From a virus: DNA of 27,697 nucleotides. Both the position numbers and the translations under genes were made by a program. A model generated the notes under the pieces. It was not told the DNA's origin. It worked only from the letters and a program-made list of their open reading frames with translations, and made no database searches. The stretch lies in the IMG/VR virus record IMGVR_UViG_3300002144_000395, positions 1 through 27,697 of that record, one strand, 5' to 3'. The number at the start of each line of letters is the position of its first letter. Position 1 is the first letter of the stretch. Below are positions 7,645 to 15,408 of the stretch, piece after piece.

Positions 7645-8902
7645 AGTAGTTACCTTTGTTTGGATTTACACTAAACCACATACGCATCATTAAAGCATCT
7701 GAATAATCGGGTGACCTTCCAATACGTTTTTTAATTTCGTCTTTACTCATTAATCTTATTCGTGTTGTATCTATTTCTTTTGGCAGCCTTATCATTTCAA
7801 GTTCTTCTGTTAAATGCTTTTCTATTTTTTCATTGCAGTCAACATACAATTCATTTCTATTTATTTTTTCAGCTAAATAGTAATAGCATTGGTCTTTTAA
7901 AGATGCAAAGTTATCTTTAACACCGTTTACTTTAATTGGAACGCTATTATTTACAAACCCATTACAATGTAAGTAATCTACAACGCCACCACCTACACCA
8001 TCTTCATCTACTATTACATTGTTATCATTTATATTATATTGTTTCTGTAAAGCCTTTATTTCGCTTACTATAAAATCAATGCGGCTTATGTCATACTCTT
8101 TTATTTCTATTACTCTGAAATCATCCCAAACATAGACAACTGTTTTGTCTTTTCCTAAACGTGCTATATCGGCTGTAATATATTTAACACCGCTTTCAAT
8201 ATGTGTATTAGAAAATACTTTTACAATACTTTGATTATTTATTAACTGACCGTCATCTTCGCTTGCTTCTGCTTCGTAAAGTTCTTTAAAAATCTTTTCA
8301 GGTAAATCTTTTTTAGCTTGTAATACTTCATCTTCTGACAATATTCCCTCACGAATTGCATCCCAACAAGTCACTTTAAAATATGCGTAGTTTTTATCTG
8401 TTTTAGATTTATCTTTTAACTTATGAACCCAATTAGATATTCCACCAAAGTTACCAATTAATTTACAAGGTGCTTCTGTTGCCGTTAAAGTAGAACGCAA
8501 AGCAAACCAAGCGTCCTCTTTTGCTCTCGGTGCTTCATCAAATACACACGCATAAACATCCTCTCCGTATAAGTTATCAGGATTATCAGCAGATTTAAAA
8601 TGTATTTCAGCACCATTGGGACAAGTTATAATTAAATTACTTTCGTTAAAATTATAAACGCCATAACGTGATAAGTTACGGCGTAGTCTTTTAAATGCTA
8701 TTTTAGATTGAGAGAATACAGGAGCAACCCACCAATAATTTTTTCCATCTCCATTTTCGTATTCGTGTGCTTTACCAAATAACCAAATAATATGCGAGTG
8801 TGTTTTACCTACTTTAGTACTTGCTTCAGTAATTGTAAAACGTGCATCACAAAATAATATATCTTTTTGGTAAGAAGTTAAATGTGGTTTGTTTATTTCC
8901 AT
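7634..8902 (-). CDS. terL: Terminase large subunit (TerL)
   Basis: 422 aa. ATP-driven motor and headful/site nuclease that packages DNA through the portal. N-terminal ATPase: Walker A ASTKVGKTHS (about 27-36), Walker B YACVFDEA with D122/E123, and a coupling region around TATEAPCKLIGN (140-151). C-terminal RNase H-like nuclease: D245 in YITADIA, D299 in VIVDEDGVGGG and D402 in RSPDYSDALMM, the three acidic residues expected. Length is normal. The start overlaps the small-subunit stop by 10 bp. The Walker A has K-V-G-K-T rather than the common G-x-x-x-x-G-K-T, within the variation of phage terminases. Confidence 0.93.
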   Translation of the reverse strand: MEINKPHLTSYQKDILFCDARFTITEASTKVGKTHSHIIWLFGKAHEYENGDGKNYWWVAPVFSQSKIAFKRLRRNLSRYGVYNFNESNLIITCPNGAEIHFKSADNPDNLYGEDVYACVFDEAPRAKEDAWFALRSTLTATEAPCKLIGNFGGISNWVHKLKDKSKTDKNYAYFKVTCWDAIREGILSEDEVLQAKKDLPEKIFKELYEAEASEDDGQLINNQSIVKVFSNTHIESGVKYITADIARLGKDKTVVYVWDDFRVIEIKEYDISRIDFIVSEIKALQKQYNINDNNVIVDEDGVGGGVVDYLHCNGFVNNSVPIKVNGVKDNFASLKDQCYYYLAEKINRNELYVDCNEKIEKHLTEELEMIRLPKEIDTTRIRLMSKDEIKKRIGRSPDYSDALMMRMWFSVNPNKGNYYVY

Positions 8903-9153
8903 TCATTCATATCAATTTTAGGAAATTGTAATTCTGTTTTTTGTTCTATTGTTTGTTTAGGTAGTCCGTATCTATAACTCAACCATAATTTAATTGCATT
9001 TACATCGCTATCTAATACCTTTGCATATAACATTTTCCATACTGTATCAGGTACGCTAATTGCATCCATAGACTCGATTAAAGATATTACTTCATCTTTC
9101 TTTAATCTTCCTGAATTTGGTCTTGCTCCACCTCTTTTTTTTGTTTCATTCAT
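8893..9153 (-). CDS. Terminase small subunit candidate (TerS)
   Basis: 86 aa beginning MNETKKRGGARPNSGR. The basic G-G-A-R-P-N-S-G-R start followed by a helical body is common in small phage DNA-binding proteins placed directly before TerL. It overlaps the TerL start by 10 bp. TerS normally recognises the packaging site and regulates TerL. It is shorter than many TerS proteins, and assignment is by motif and position rather than by a full fold, so another DNA-binding role is possible. Confidence 0.65.
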   Translation of the reverse strand: MNETKKRGGARPNSGRLKKDEVISLIESMDAISVPDTVWKMLYAKVLDSDVNAIKLWLSYRYGLPKQTIEQKTELQFPKIDMNEWK

Positions 9154-9183
9154 ATTGAAAAAATTTGAAATCCAAAATTATTT

Positions 9184-9372
9184 TTATCTCATTTCTTTAG
9201 TAGTGTACTTTAATGATAACACAATACTATCATTTTTGTTGTCAGTATAATTAACTTGTGTTGAACTTAAATCCTCTTTATCTAACTTACCTGATTTAAT
9301 ATAAGTTATAAAATCTTCTAATACTTTTATAGTATTTTCTTTAAATCTTTCTTTGTCTATATTATTTTTCAT
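9184..9372 (-). CDS. Small unknown protein (62 aa)
   Basis: 62 aa, start MKNNIDKERFKENTIKVLEDF, hydrophilic with no membrane segment or cysteine. The first half is probably helical, the second (TQVNYTDNKNDSIVLSLKY) probably beta. The start overlaps the end of the upstream 125-aa gene by 11 bp; the end is 31 bp before TerS. Not recognised; co-transcription with packaging genes is the only clue. Confidence 0.6.
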   Translation of the reverse strand: MKNNIDKERFKENTIKVLEDFITYIKSGKLDKEDLSSTQVNYTDNKNDSIVLSLKYTTKEMR

Positions 9373-9739
9373 CTGTTTGAGTTTTATAAACCTTTTCGAT
9401 TTCGTTAATCATATCTCTCCAACAACTCCCACAAGTTGAACCACGATATGGAGTATTAAAAACTCTTTCGTAGATTGCTTTTAACTGCTCTTGCATTTTG
9501 ATTGTTAGTTGATTTGGTTTAGTTGGTAAAAATTCATTCAACCAAATTAAATCTGTTTCGTTTATGCAACTTACTTGCTTGTAGGTCCATAGTTTATTAA
9601 GTGCTTCTTTACGTTCTTCACATCCGCATCCAACTCCTGTTACTTCTGAAATTTTATCTACAACTGCTTTTATACCTGTTGCTTCTGTGAATTGTTCTAT
9701 TGTATCACCTAACCCTTTTACTTTTCTACCTCTTGCCAT
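9362..9739 (-). CDS. Cysteine-containing phage protein upstream of terminase (125 aa)
   Basis: 125 aa. The N-terminus is basic (MARGRKVKGLGDTIEQFTEA), followed by ATGIKAVVDKISEVTGVGCGC. Cysteines at 38, 40, 58, 103 and 106 form C-x-C and C-x-x-C pairs that could bind a metal. I recall similar small proteins with a GCGC-ERKE-LNK motif in many Bacteroidota phages, usually near the terminase or other late genes, without an assigned role. Zinc binding is inference. It lies two bases downstream of a 58-aa coiled-coil gene. Confidence 0.65.
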   Translation of the reverse strand: MARGRKVKGLGDTIEQFTEATGIKAVVDKISEVTGVGCGCEERKEALNKLWTYKQVSCINETDLIWLNEFLPTKPNQLTIKMQEQLKAIYERVFNTPYRGSTCGSCWRDMINEIEKVYKTQTDEK

Positions 9740-9741
9740 TG

Positions 9742-9918
9742 TTATAATTTTATGTTATTTCTTAAAGTAGTATTTTCTAATTTAATATTTTTAATAATTT
9801 CGTTAGCAGCTTGATTCATTTTTTCTAAATCTTTATTTTTTTTAGATAGTTTAAAATTTTCAATTTTAGCTTCAACTATTTTATCAATTAACATTTCTAA
9901 TATTTCTTCGTTTTCCAT
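9742..9918 (-). CDS. Small coiled-coil protein (58 aa)
   Basis: 58 codons from ATG 9918, beginning MENEEILEMLIDKIVEAKIE and ending NTTLRNNIKL. The sequence is almost entirely helix-forming with regular hydrophobic spacing, so a short coiled coil is likely. Its ATG shares the A of the sigma gene stop (TAATG), and its stop lies two bases before the next ATG. Not recognised. Operon position supports a real gene. Confidence 0.6.
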   Translation of the reverse strand: MENEEILEMLIDKIVEAKIENFKLSKKNKDLEKMNQAANEIIKNIKLENTTLRNNIKL

Positions 9919-10427
9919 TATTTTAAATTATTATAATCGTTTTGAAATAAATCTTTTAATTTTCTTTTGTGTTCTTTAAGCGAATGAAAAATACTCGTTT
10001 TGCTTATTTTTGTTTCGTTTGATAGTTCTTGCATACTCATTCCGCTATCTCTATAAATCGTAAATAACTTTTTATCGTAGGCATCCCAACTATTAACTTC
10101 TGCTTCGCATTTAGTTCTAAACTTATACCAATCAATTTCCTCATCTTCATTAAATTCATCAACTATTAAATATTTTTCATCTACATCGCCTTCATTATAA
10201 AACGATTCGTAATTGTCTTTTTTTAAAAACTGTCTAATAAATACGCTACGAATACAAATAAAAATATAACTTTTGTTTAGTACATCGTTTGTAAAACATT
10301 TGTCATATGATGAATATAAGTGTAACTTTATATAAGTTTCTTGTACTATGTCCTCTGCATCTTGTTTAGAGAATACCGAAGCCATTTTAATTAACTCTTT
10401 ATGATATTTGTATAATTCTTGAAGCAT
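9918..10427 (-). CDS. Sigma-70-like RNA polymerase sigma factor of ECF type
   Basis: 169 aa. Region 2 is visible as SKQDAEDIVQETYIKLHLY (about 20-38), the D-A-E-D-I-V-Q-E-T pattern of sigma region 2.2. Region 4 is a C-terminal helix-turn-helix, SGMSMQELSNETKISKTSIFHSLKEHKRKLK (about 128-158; S-x-x-E-L-S...I-S-x-x-S-I...R-K-L-K). Between them lies an acidic linker with DEFNEDEEIDW. The protein probably redirects host RNA polymerase to phage promoters, most simply late ones since it leads the packaging genes. ECF-like proteins of this kind are known next to terminase genes in Bacteroidota phages. It could instead be a sigma-derived regulator that no longer initiates. Confidence 0.75.
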   Translation of the reverse strand: MLQELYKYHKELIKMASVFSKQDAEDIVQETYIKLHLYSSYDKCFTNDVLNKSYIFICIRSVFIRQFLKKDNYESFYNEGDVDEKYLIVDEFNEDEEIDWYKFRTKCEAEVNSWDAYDKKLFTIYRDSGMSMQELSNETKISKTSIFHSLKEHKRKLKDLFQNDYNNLK

Positions 10428-10633
10428 TAATTTAAACTTAAATCTATTTTTTTTAAAGTAACAAAATCTAATTCCATTTGTAGTTCTCCTTCTATTTCTA
10501 AATATGGGAAATTATTTATACAAATCGTTTCGGCTTCATCCCAATTATTAGCGACAATGTTTTGACCTTGAAACTTTTTAGTTGTTCCATCATTTAAATC
10601 TAAAGCAAAGAAGTTAGTGCAAAATGTTTTCAT
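10427..10633 (-). CDS. Small unknown protein leading the sigma/terminase operon (68 aa)
   Basis: 68 aa from ATG 10633 (MKTFCTNFFALDLNDGTTKKF). An upstream GTG at 10639 lies inside the -7 promoter box and is rejected. The protein has alternating beta-like strands and an NNWDEAETICINNFPYLEI segment (about 29-47), reminiscent of small beta-alpha-beta proteins; a similar plan (VYYWKY then NFDEAYLAF) occurs in the 51-aa protein at 21165. Function unknown. Its stop overlaps the sigma ATG. Confidence 0.6.
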   Translation of the reverse strand: MKTFCTNFFALDLNDGTTKKFQGQNIVANNWDEAETICINNFPYLEIEGELQMELDFVTLKKIDLSLN

Positions 10634-10638
10634 AATCA

Positions 10639-10646
10639 CAAATATA
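10639..10646 (-). promoter_or_regulatory. Promoter -7 box of the sigma/terminase operon, giving a near-leaderless mRNA
   Basis: The minus strand reads TATATTTG here, a match to TAnnTTTG. The expected start of transcription, 4-6 bases after the final G, falls at or next to ATG 10633, so the mRNA would have almost no leader. No clear -33 TTG is seen. Confidence 0.55.
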
Positions 10647-10651
10647 ATAAT

Positions 10652-10792
10652 TTATTTGATACCATAGTAAAAATAATCTAATTTTTTTATAATTTCTTTT
10701 AAACGTGTTGGATTTTGTTTAGATACATAAAGTTTATTTTTCTCTATTTCCAATTCTTGAAAGGATTGTTGTTTAGGTTTTTGTTGTTTCAT
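10652..10792 (-). CDS. Small basic protein (46 aa)
   Basis: 46 aa from ATG 10792, beginning MKQQKPKQQSFQELEIEKNK and ending LDYFYYGIK. It is lysine/glutamine-rich and probably helical. An in-frame upstream start at 10843 would put 17 hydrophobic residues in front, but these lie inside the nuclease gene, so the shorter form is preferred. It overlaps the nuclease end by 20 bp. Not recognised. Confidence 0.5.
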   Translation of the reverse strand: MKQQKPKQQSFQELEIEKNKLYVSKQNPTRLKEIIKKLDYFYYGIK

Positions 10793-11042
10793 TTGGATAT
10801 ATTTTTCCTTTAGTGTCTTGAAGGCAAAAAGCATCAAAACCATTTTTAATTAAGTCATCTATAATAAATTTTTGTAATTCTTTTAATGTATCGTTTTTTT
10901 CTTTACATTCAATAAAAATTACTTTACCATTTTTAAGACACATCAAATCAGGATAGCCATTAACTGCTAATTTAATAATTTTTAAAACTTTGTATCCTTT
11001 TTGTTCATATTCTTTTTTTACTTTAGTTTGAAATACGCTCAT
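10773..11042 (-). CDS. VRR-NUC domain nuclease
   Basis: 89 aa, the usual length for stand-alone phage VRR-NUC proteins. The PD-(D/E)xK core is visible: D32 in NGYPDLMCL, E45 and K47 in VIFIECKEK, and Q57 in LKELQKFI. These enzymes are structure-specific nucleases, often considered Holliday-junction or replication-fork processing enzymes, and are usually found next to helicases in phage replication modules. Here the gene overlaps the end of an SF2 helicase gene by 20 bp, so the two probably act together on branched phage DNA (inference). Confidence 0.85.
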   Translation of the reverse strand: MSVFQTKVKKEYEQKGYKVLKIIKLAVNGYPDLMCLKNGKVIFIECKEKNDTLKELQKFIIDDLIKNGFDAFCLQDTKGKIYPNETTKT

Positions 11043-12240
11043 AAGCCTTTAATGTAAAATTCTTTTTTTGTTCAACTACTTTTAAAATATTGTAATCTAA
11101 TGTATTTTTAGCAAGTATAAAATATACTTCTGTTTCTTTTCGTTCTTTTATCGTTAACCTATCTAATGACTGTACAAAGTTTGTGCCACTAAAACCAAAG
11201 TTAAGATAAATAAGTTTATCTGCTTTACTTAAATTAACACCCATTGCTGAACTATATTGTTGTCCTATAAAATGTTTATCAGTTGTGTTAAATTCGTTTA
11301 AATCTGTAGTTGCTTTATCTTTAAAAATATCTAATAACATTTCTAACTCTTGTTTAAAATAATAAAATATAGCTAACTTGCCATTAAAGTTTTCTTTTAT
11401 GTAAATAGCTTTTGAGTTGTCAATAATTCCAGTATTACCACTATCAAAAATAATTGTACCACTTCCTAACTGATGCTGTTTACTCATTAATTTTACTGCT
11501 GAATCTGCTAAAATAGTTTCATTTTTACCTTGTATAACTTTGTCTTTTTTTAGTTGGTTTATTAGTTTGTATGTTATCGGCTTCATATCTATAAAAATAT
11601 TTTTCTTTACAATAACATTTTCAAAACCTGCTTCTTCTTGCGTAAATTTATGTAATACCTTTTCAATACGTTTTGAAATTAAATCATTTTTAGCATTAGA
11701 ATAATCATTGCTTTGTCCGTATGCTGTATAAATTAATTTAGGAATAACATAATCTTTAGCATATTTGTAGAAATTTGTATATTCTTTAAACGGACTATTT
11801 TTAGAAATCCAAAATTGATGATACCATTGTGAATAAGATTCACTTGCTGGAGTTCCTGACAAATAAACTATTTTAGTATTAAAGAATAATTCTTTTAATA
11901 ATTTAGTTCTTTTACTTGGTTTTGGAAAAGCACCAATCGAGTGTGCTTCATCTAATATGCATAAATCGTATTTATCTTTAACCTTATGCAACGATTCATA
12001 ATTTACTACTACTAACTCATAATTAAAATTAAAGTCCTTAAAATCGCTTAAAATCGAGTCAATCGCTTTTTTCTTTGTAATAAAAATAACTTTAGTTGCT
12101 TTTATATTTTCTGCTATTTGTAGAGCGGTTAATGTTTTGCCTGTTCGTTGAGTATGTTGTAAATAAACTATCCCGTTTTTAGTTAAAATTTCGGTACATT
12201 CATTTGCATTTTTTATCTGATAATCTCGTAACTCCTTCAT
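11023..12240 (-). CDS. SF2 (SNF2/DEAD-like) DNA helicase
   Basis: 405 aa. Motif Q-like start RDYQIKNANECTEIL, Walker A QRTGKTL (about 31-37), motif Ia region KVIFITKKKAI (50-60), DEAH box LDEAHS (96-101), motif III YLSGTPAS (126-133), and a motif VI-like stretch FVQSLDRLTIKER near the C-terminus. The second RecA domain is present but motif VI deviates from Q-x-x-G-R-x-x-R. It fits the helicases paired with VRR-NUC nucleases in phage replication modules. The 4-bp overlap with the upstream HNH-like gene and 20-bp overlap with the nuclease show a tight replication operon. Confidence 0.85.
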   Translation of the reverse strand: MKELRDYQIKNANECTEILTKNGIVYLQHTQRTGKTLTALQIAENIKATKVIFITKKKAIDSILSDFKDFNFNYELVVVNYESLHKVKDKYDLCILDEAHSIGAFPKPSKRTKLLKELFFNTKIVYLSGTPASESYSQWYHQFWISKNSPFKEYTNFYKYAKDYVIPKLIYTAYGQSNDYSNAKNDLISKRIEKVLHKFTQEEAGFENVIVKKNIFIDMKPITYKLINQLKKDKVIQGKNETILADSAVKLMSKQHQLGSGTIIFDSGNTGIIDNSKAIYIKENFNGKLAIFYYFKQELEMLLDIFKDKATTDLNEFNTTDKHFIGQQYSSAMGVNLSKADKLIYLNFGFSGTNFVQSLDRLTIKERKETEVYFILAKNTLDYNILKVVEQKKNFTLKAYERISN

Positions 12241-12869
12241 AATTTTTCTCTTTTTTTAGACCTATTAGCGTTTATTGAAGTAAATCTTAAGGTAGTGTTT
12301 TCATTGTGAAATTTAATAAAATAAGCTCTTAAATCTTTATTATTAAAATATCTTTTTGTTTCGTGTTGGAAAACATATTTATATAAATCATTATAAGTTT
12401 TATTATATTTTTTCAAAAACAATTCTACTATAACTGCAAAATCGTGATTATGGTGGTCTACATCGTAAAAGTTATTTTTCAAAATTACTCCTGTGATTGC
12501 ACATTTTGTAACATTAGGGATAAAAGTTTTTTTAAATTCTTGTATCTCCTCAAGGATAGTACTTCTAAAAGCTTTTAAAACCTCAATTTTTTGCAAATCC
12601 TTTACATTTTTCTTTATACTAAACAAATACGATATTGCTATTTTATTATTGTCGTCATCTAAAATATAAAAACAATGATTTTTATTTCCCCAAGTTTGGT
12701 TTTTTGAATAAATATAACCATTAAAACCATTAGATATTTTTTCCTCAAAATCAGGATGGTTTTTTAAATAAGAATGTATTTTATTAAATGTTTCGCAATA
12801 AAAATATAATTTGTCTTTTTCTATTGTTTCTTTAAACACTTGTAGCTCTTTTAATGTCATTTCTTTCAT
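12237..12869 (-). CDS. HNH-like protein of DUF3223/DCL type (candidate endonuclease)
   Basis: 210 aa. The first 115 residues are charged and helical. The C-terminal half has KCAITGVILKNN (122-133), DVDHHNHDFAVIVELFL (136-152), FHNENTTLRFTS (187-198) and NANRSKK (200-206). The C-x-x-T-G...D-H-H...F-H-x-x-N...L-R...N-x-x-R pattern resembles the DUF3223/DCL family, which has an HNH-type core; H139/H140 and N200/N202 would be the active-site candidates. Whether it cuts DNA is not shown. It is the first gene after the putative origin and overlaps the helicase ATG by 4 bp. Confidence 0.6.
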   Translation of the reverse strand: MKEMTLKELQVFKETIEKDKLYFYCETFNKIHSYLKNHPDFEEKISNGFNGYIYSKNQTWGNKNHCFYILDDDNNKIAISYLFSIKKNVKDLQKIEVLKAFRSTILEEIQEFKKTFIPNVTKCAITGVILKNNFYDVDHHNHDFAVIVELFLKKYNKTYNDLYKYVFQHETKRYFNNKDLRAYFIKFHNENTTLRFTSINANRSKKREKL

Positions 12870-13158
12870 TTTTATTATTTTTTATAGGTGTAACATAGTG
12901 TAACATTTTAGTGTAACCTTTTTTAGGCAAATGTTACACCTGTTTTTCAATGTTTATAGTACTTCGCAAGGTTTTTTAGGTGTAACGGTTACACTTGGTA
13001 AATTTTTTTTTATTTTTTTTATTTTTTTTATTTTTAATTATAGGTGTAACATAGGTTACACGTTACACCTATTTCCTTCCTTAAGCCTTATAAACATTGA
13101 TTTTTAGGTGTAACATCGTAGTGTAACCTACTGTAACCTTTTTTTAAAAAATGTTACA
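12870..13158. repeat. Candidate replication origin with 12 GTGTAAC iterons and an A/T-tract
   Basis: This non-coding stretch holds the heptamer GTGTAAC or its complement twelve times. Plus orientation: 12888, 12898, 12911, 12980, 13044, 13108, 13121. Inverted (GTTACAC): 12933, 12988, 13055, 13062, 13153. One variant, CTGTAAC, lies at 13131. Seven of these form GGTGTAAC or GTTACACC. Two copies make the perfect 15-bp palindrome GTGTAACGGTTACAC (12980-12994). Between 13001 and 13042 lies a run of T-tracts with 9-bp spacing, expected to be bent and easily melted. Iterons beside an AT-rich stretch, directly after the PrimPol-ATPase-HTH gene, are the classic layout of a theta-type origin. An operator cluster for the downstream HNH gene is the alternative. 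Confidence 0.65.
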
Positions 13159-15408
13159 CTATTTGCCTTCAATCTGTTTTAAAAGTCTATTTACTTGCTG
13201 TCTACTGATTCCTAAAATTTCAGCAGTTTGACTTCTATTAAAATCAGGATTTTCTTCATAAATCAATTTTAACTTTTCTAAATTATTTTTACCACCTTTA
13301 GTAGTTGATTTTATATTTGAAACCTCAACAGAATTTACTTTTACTTTTTTAGCAGTAGCTATAAAGTATTTACTTAATTTTTCCGCTTTTAAGACACTAT
13401 CTTTTGTAATTAGTAAAGTATTACCACCTGTGCTAAAAAATTCATTAAAAGCGTGTATTACTAAAGCAAAACGAGGAATATAAGATTTTTGCTTTGGGTA
13501 CATTGATTTTAAATATTCGTTTTCATTCTCATCGTTTTGAAAATTAGAAATTTCATTAAATATACGCTTCCATTCAATTTTAGCTTCTTCATTAAATTTA
13601 GCTGTTAGACTTTCAATATTACCTTCTTTATCACGTTGTATAACTGATTTAATAGTATCATAAAAACATATCATATTATCTTTATACCATTCAAGTAATT
13701 CATACTCTAATTCATTTTCATTATACAATTCTATTTTGGAATCAGGAAAACTTAAAAGCATCCTATCCATAAATCCGTTGTCTTTATTTTCTTCTGTATA
13801 AAATGAATTTAATATATTTGGTTGAATACCACCAAGAACAGGAATAAAAGGTTTTTCAACAAAAGAACCTTTTCGAGTTAAACGATTTAAAGAAACTGAT
13901 TTACCGCTCCAACAAGATAGCCAAAATTCTAAATCAGAACCTGCTCTGTATTTATTCATATCTTTTAACCAACCTGCAAGTTCATCTTTAAAAACTCCTA
14001 CTGCGTTATCACTTTCTTGATGCAAATCAACTAAAGCCTCTAAAGTAATATCATTAGCTATAAATTGCTTTTTAATTGGCTTTTGAACTTCTATACTTTC
14101 TTCTTTTTCTTTTTTGCTTAAATTATCGTAATACTCGAATTTATCAAGTTCTTTATAATAGTTTTTAATTTCTCTACTATTTACTTTTTGCAAAGGAAAA
14201 ATAACATTGTTTATACTTGGTGTTTTACCTATACCAGCTTTACCAACTAAAGAAATCCAAAGTGTAGCGTTTTCATTCCAACCTCTTTTAACTTCTATTT
14301 CAATAGCATTACCAATGCTAACAGAAATTAACCAAAGTAAAGAGCAACCCATATAATCAATATTAGAATCTAATTTAGAATTACATTCTAAAATATAACT
14401 TTGTATTGGCTCTGGAAATATATCAATAGGAAAAACTAAATCAGTTTTATTGTATTTAAAATCTTCAATTAATTTATCTGTATTAGGCAAAGAAATAGTT
14501 TCTTTTAAAATTCTTTTAACTCTACTACCAAAACCTTCTTTGTATAATGCTTTTGTACTTTCAGAAAAATCTCCTCTATGATATTTTATTGTGTATGCTA
14601 AAAAAGGAGTTATAAGTTTTTCATGTGGATAATTAGTGCCTGTGCTAAATAGATACATAAAACCTGTATCTTTAAAAATATAACCACTATGTACAGAAGA
14701 TGCTCCATGTCTTTTAATAACGATATGTTTTTTATTATTTGAAACAATAGAAAACTCATCGCAAATAATATCCCAAATATTTGTGTTATCGTTATAATCT
14801 TGCCAAGGTGTAATTTCTCCAACTTCAAAAGATACGCTTTCTTTTTTAGGAATATCAATCGGAGTTTCTTCAACGTAATTATACATTTTAGCTGAACTTA
14901 AAAGAATTTCTCTATCTTCTTCTGTAATTTCTTGAATTTTAGAATAACTATCTAATTTTGAAATAAAGTTTTCATAAATTATAACCATTCCACCTATACC
15001 TCGAGTTTCAAAAATAGCTTCTGTATGTCCTTTTAATCTTGCAAGTTTTTTGTTTCCTTCTATTTTTTTGCATCTATATAAAATATGATACCCATTTTTT
15101 TGAGTTTTAGCAATTACAAATTTATCGTCAAAATCATAAATATTATCTTTTATAAAATTTATAAATTCATCCCAAAATTCTTTTTGTTCTCTTGCACTTG
15201 GTAAAACTTTTAAATCAATATCTAAAACTTCAACATCATTTACACCAGTTACTAAACCATAAAGAGGAGCTTCTAATTTTTCTACTTCTTCAATACTTCT
15301 TGCTTGTTCTTGATATTTTTTCCATTGACCAATAGGTACTTTTAACTCTGAACAAGGTATAATTGAATAACCATTTTGAGCTAATAATTTTAATTTGTTT
15401 TTATCCAT
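13159..15408 (-). CDS. PrimPol-DUF3987-type replication protein with C-terminal HTH (primase/helicase initiator)
   Basis: 749 aa, probably a single-polypeptide replication protein. N-terminal PrimPol-like domain (about 10-170): VPIGQWKKYQ, GLVTGVNDVEVLDIDLK with D63 and D65 as metal ligands, and H108 in KNGYHILYR. Middle ATPase domain of DUF3987/D5-like type: Walker A GKAGIGKT (389-396), Walker B-like VFKDELAGWL (D475/E476), followed by sensor-like stretches. C-terminus: helix-turn-helix NRSQTAEILGISRQQVNRLLKQI (about 722-744). Such fusions synthesise primers and unwind DNA. The iteron cluster begins at its 3' end, so the HTH may bind the iterons (inference). Expressed from the promoter at 15521 through a structured leader. 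Confidence 0.82.
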   Translation of the reverse strand: MDKNKLKLLAQNGYSIIPCSELKVPIGQWKKYQEQARSIEEVEKLEAPLYGLVTGVNDVEVLDIDLKVLPSAREQKEFWDEFINFIKDNIYDFDDKFVIAKTQKNGYHILYRCKKIEGNKKLARLKGHTEAIFETRGIGGMVIIYENFISKLDSYSKIQEITEEDREILLSSAKMYNYVEETPIDIPKKESVSFEVGEITPWQDYNDNTNIWDIICDEFSIVSNNKKHIVIKRHGASSVHSGYIFKDTGFMYLFSTGTNYPHEKLITPFLAYTIKYHRGDFSESTKALYKEGFGSRVKRILKETISLPNTDKLIEDFKYNKTDLVFPIDIFPEPIQSYILECNSKLDSNIDYMGCSLLWLISVSIGNAIEIEVKRGWNENATLWISLVGKAGIGKTPSINNVIFPLQKVNSREIKNYYKELDKFEYYDNLSKKEKEESIEVQKPIKKQFIANDITLEALVDLHQESDNAVGVFKDELAGWLKDMNKYRAGSDLEFWLSCWSGKSVSLNRLTRKGSFVEKPFIPVLGGIQPNILNSFYTEENKDNGFMDRMLLSFPDSKIELYNENELEYELLEWYKDNMICFYDTIKSVIQRDKEGNIESLTAKFNEEAKIEWKRIFNEISNFQNDENENEYLKSMYPKQKSYIPRFALVIHAFNEFFSTGGNTLLITKDSVLKAEKLSKYFIATAKKVKVNSVEVSNIKSTTKGGKNNLEKLKLIYEENPDFNRSQTAEILGISRQQVNRLLKQIEGK

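Noticed and set aside
12870-13158. CRISPR array or protein-coding repeats
   Set aside because: The repeated unit is only 7-8 bp, occurs in both orientations and with irregular spacing, with stops in all frames; it fits iterons or operators, not CRISPR.
14610-14873. Minus-strand 87-codon frame inside the PrimPol gene
   Set aside because: Out of frame within a clear multi-domain coding sequence; the translation is low-complexity and has no start signal.
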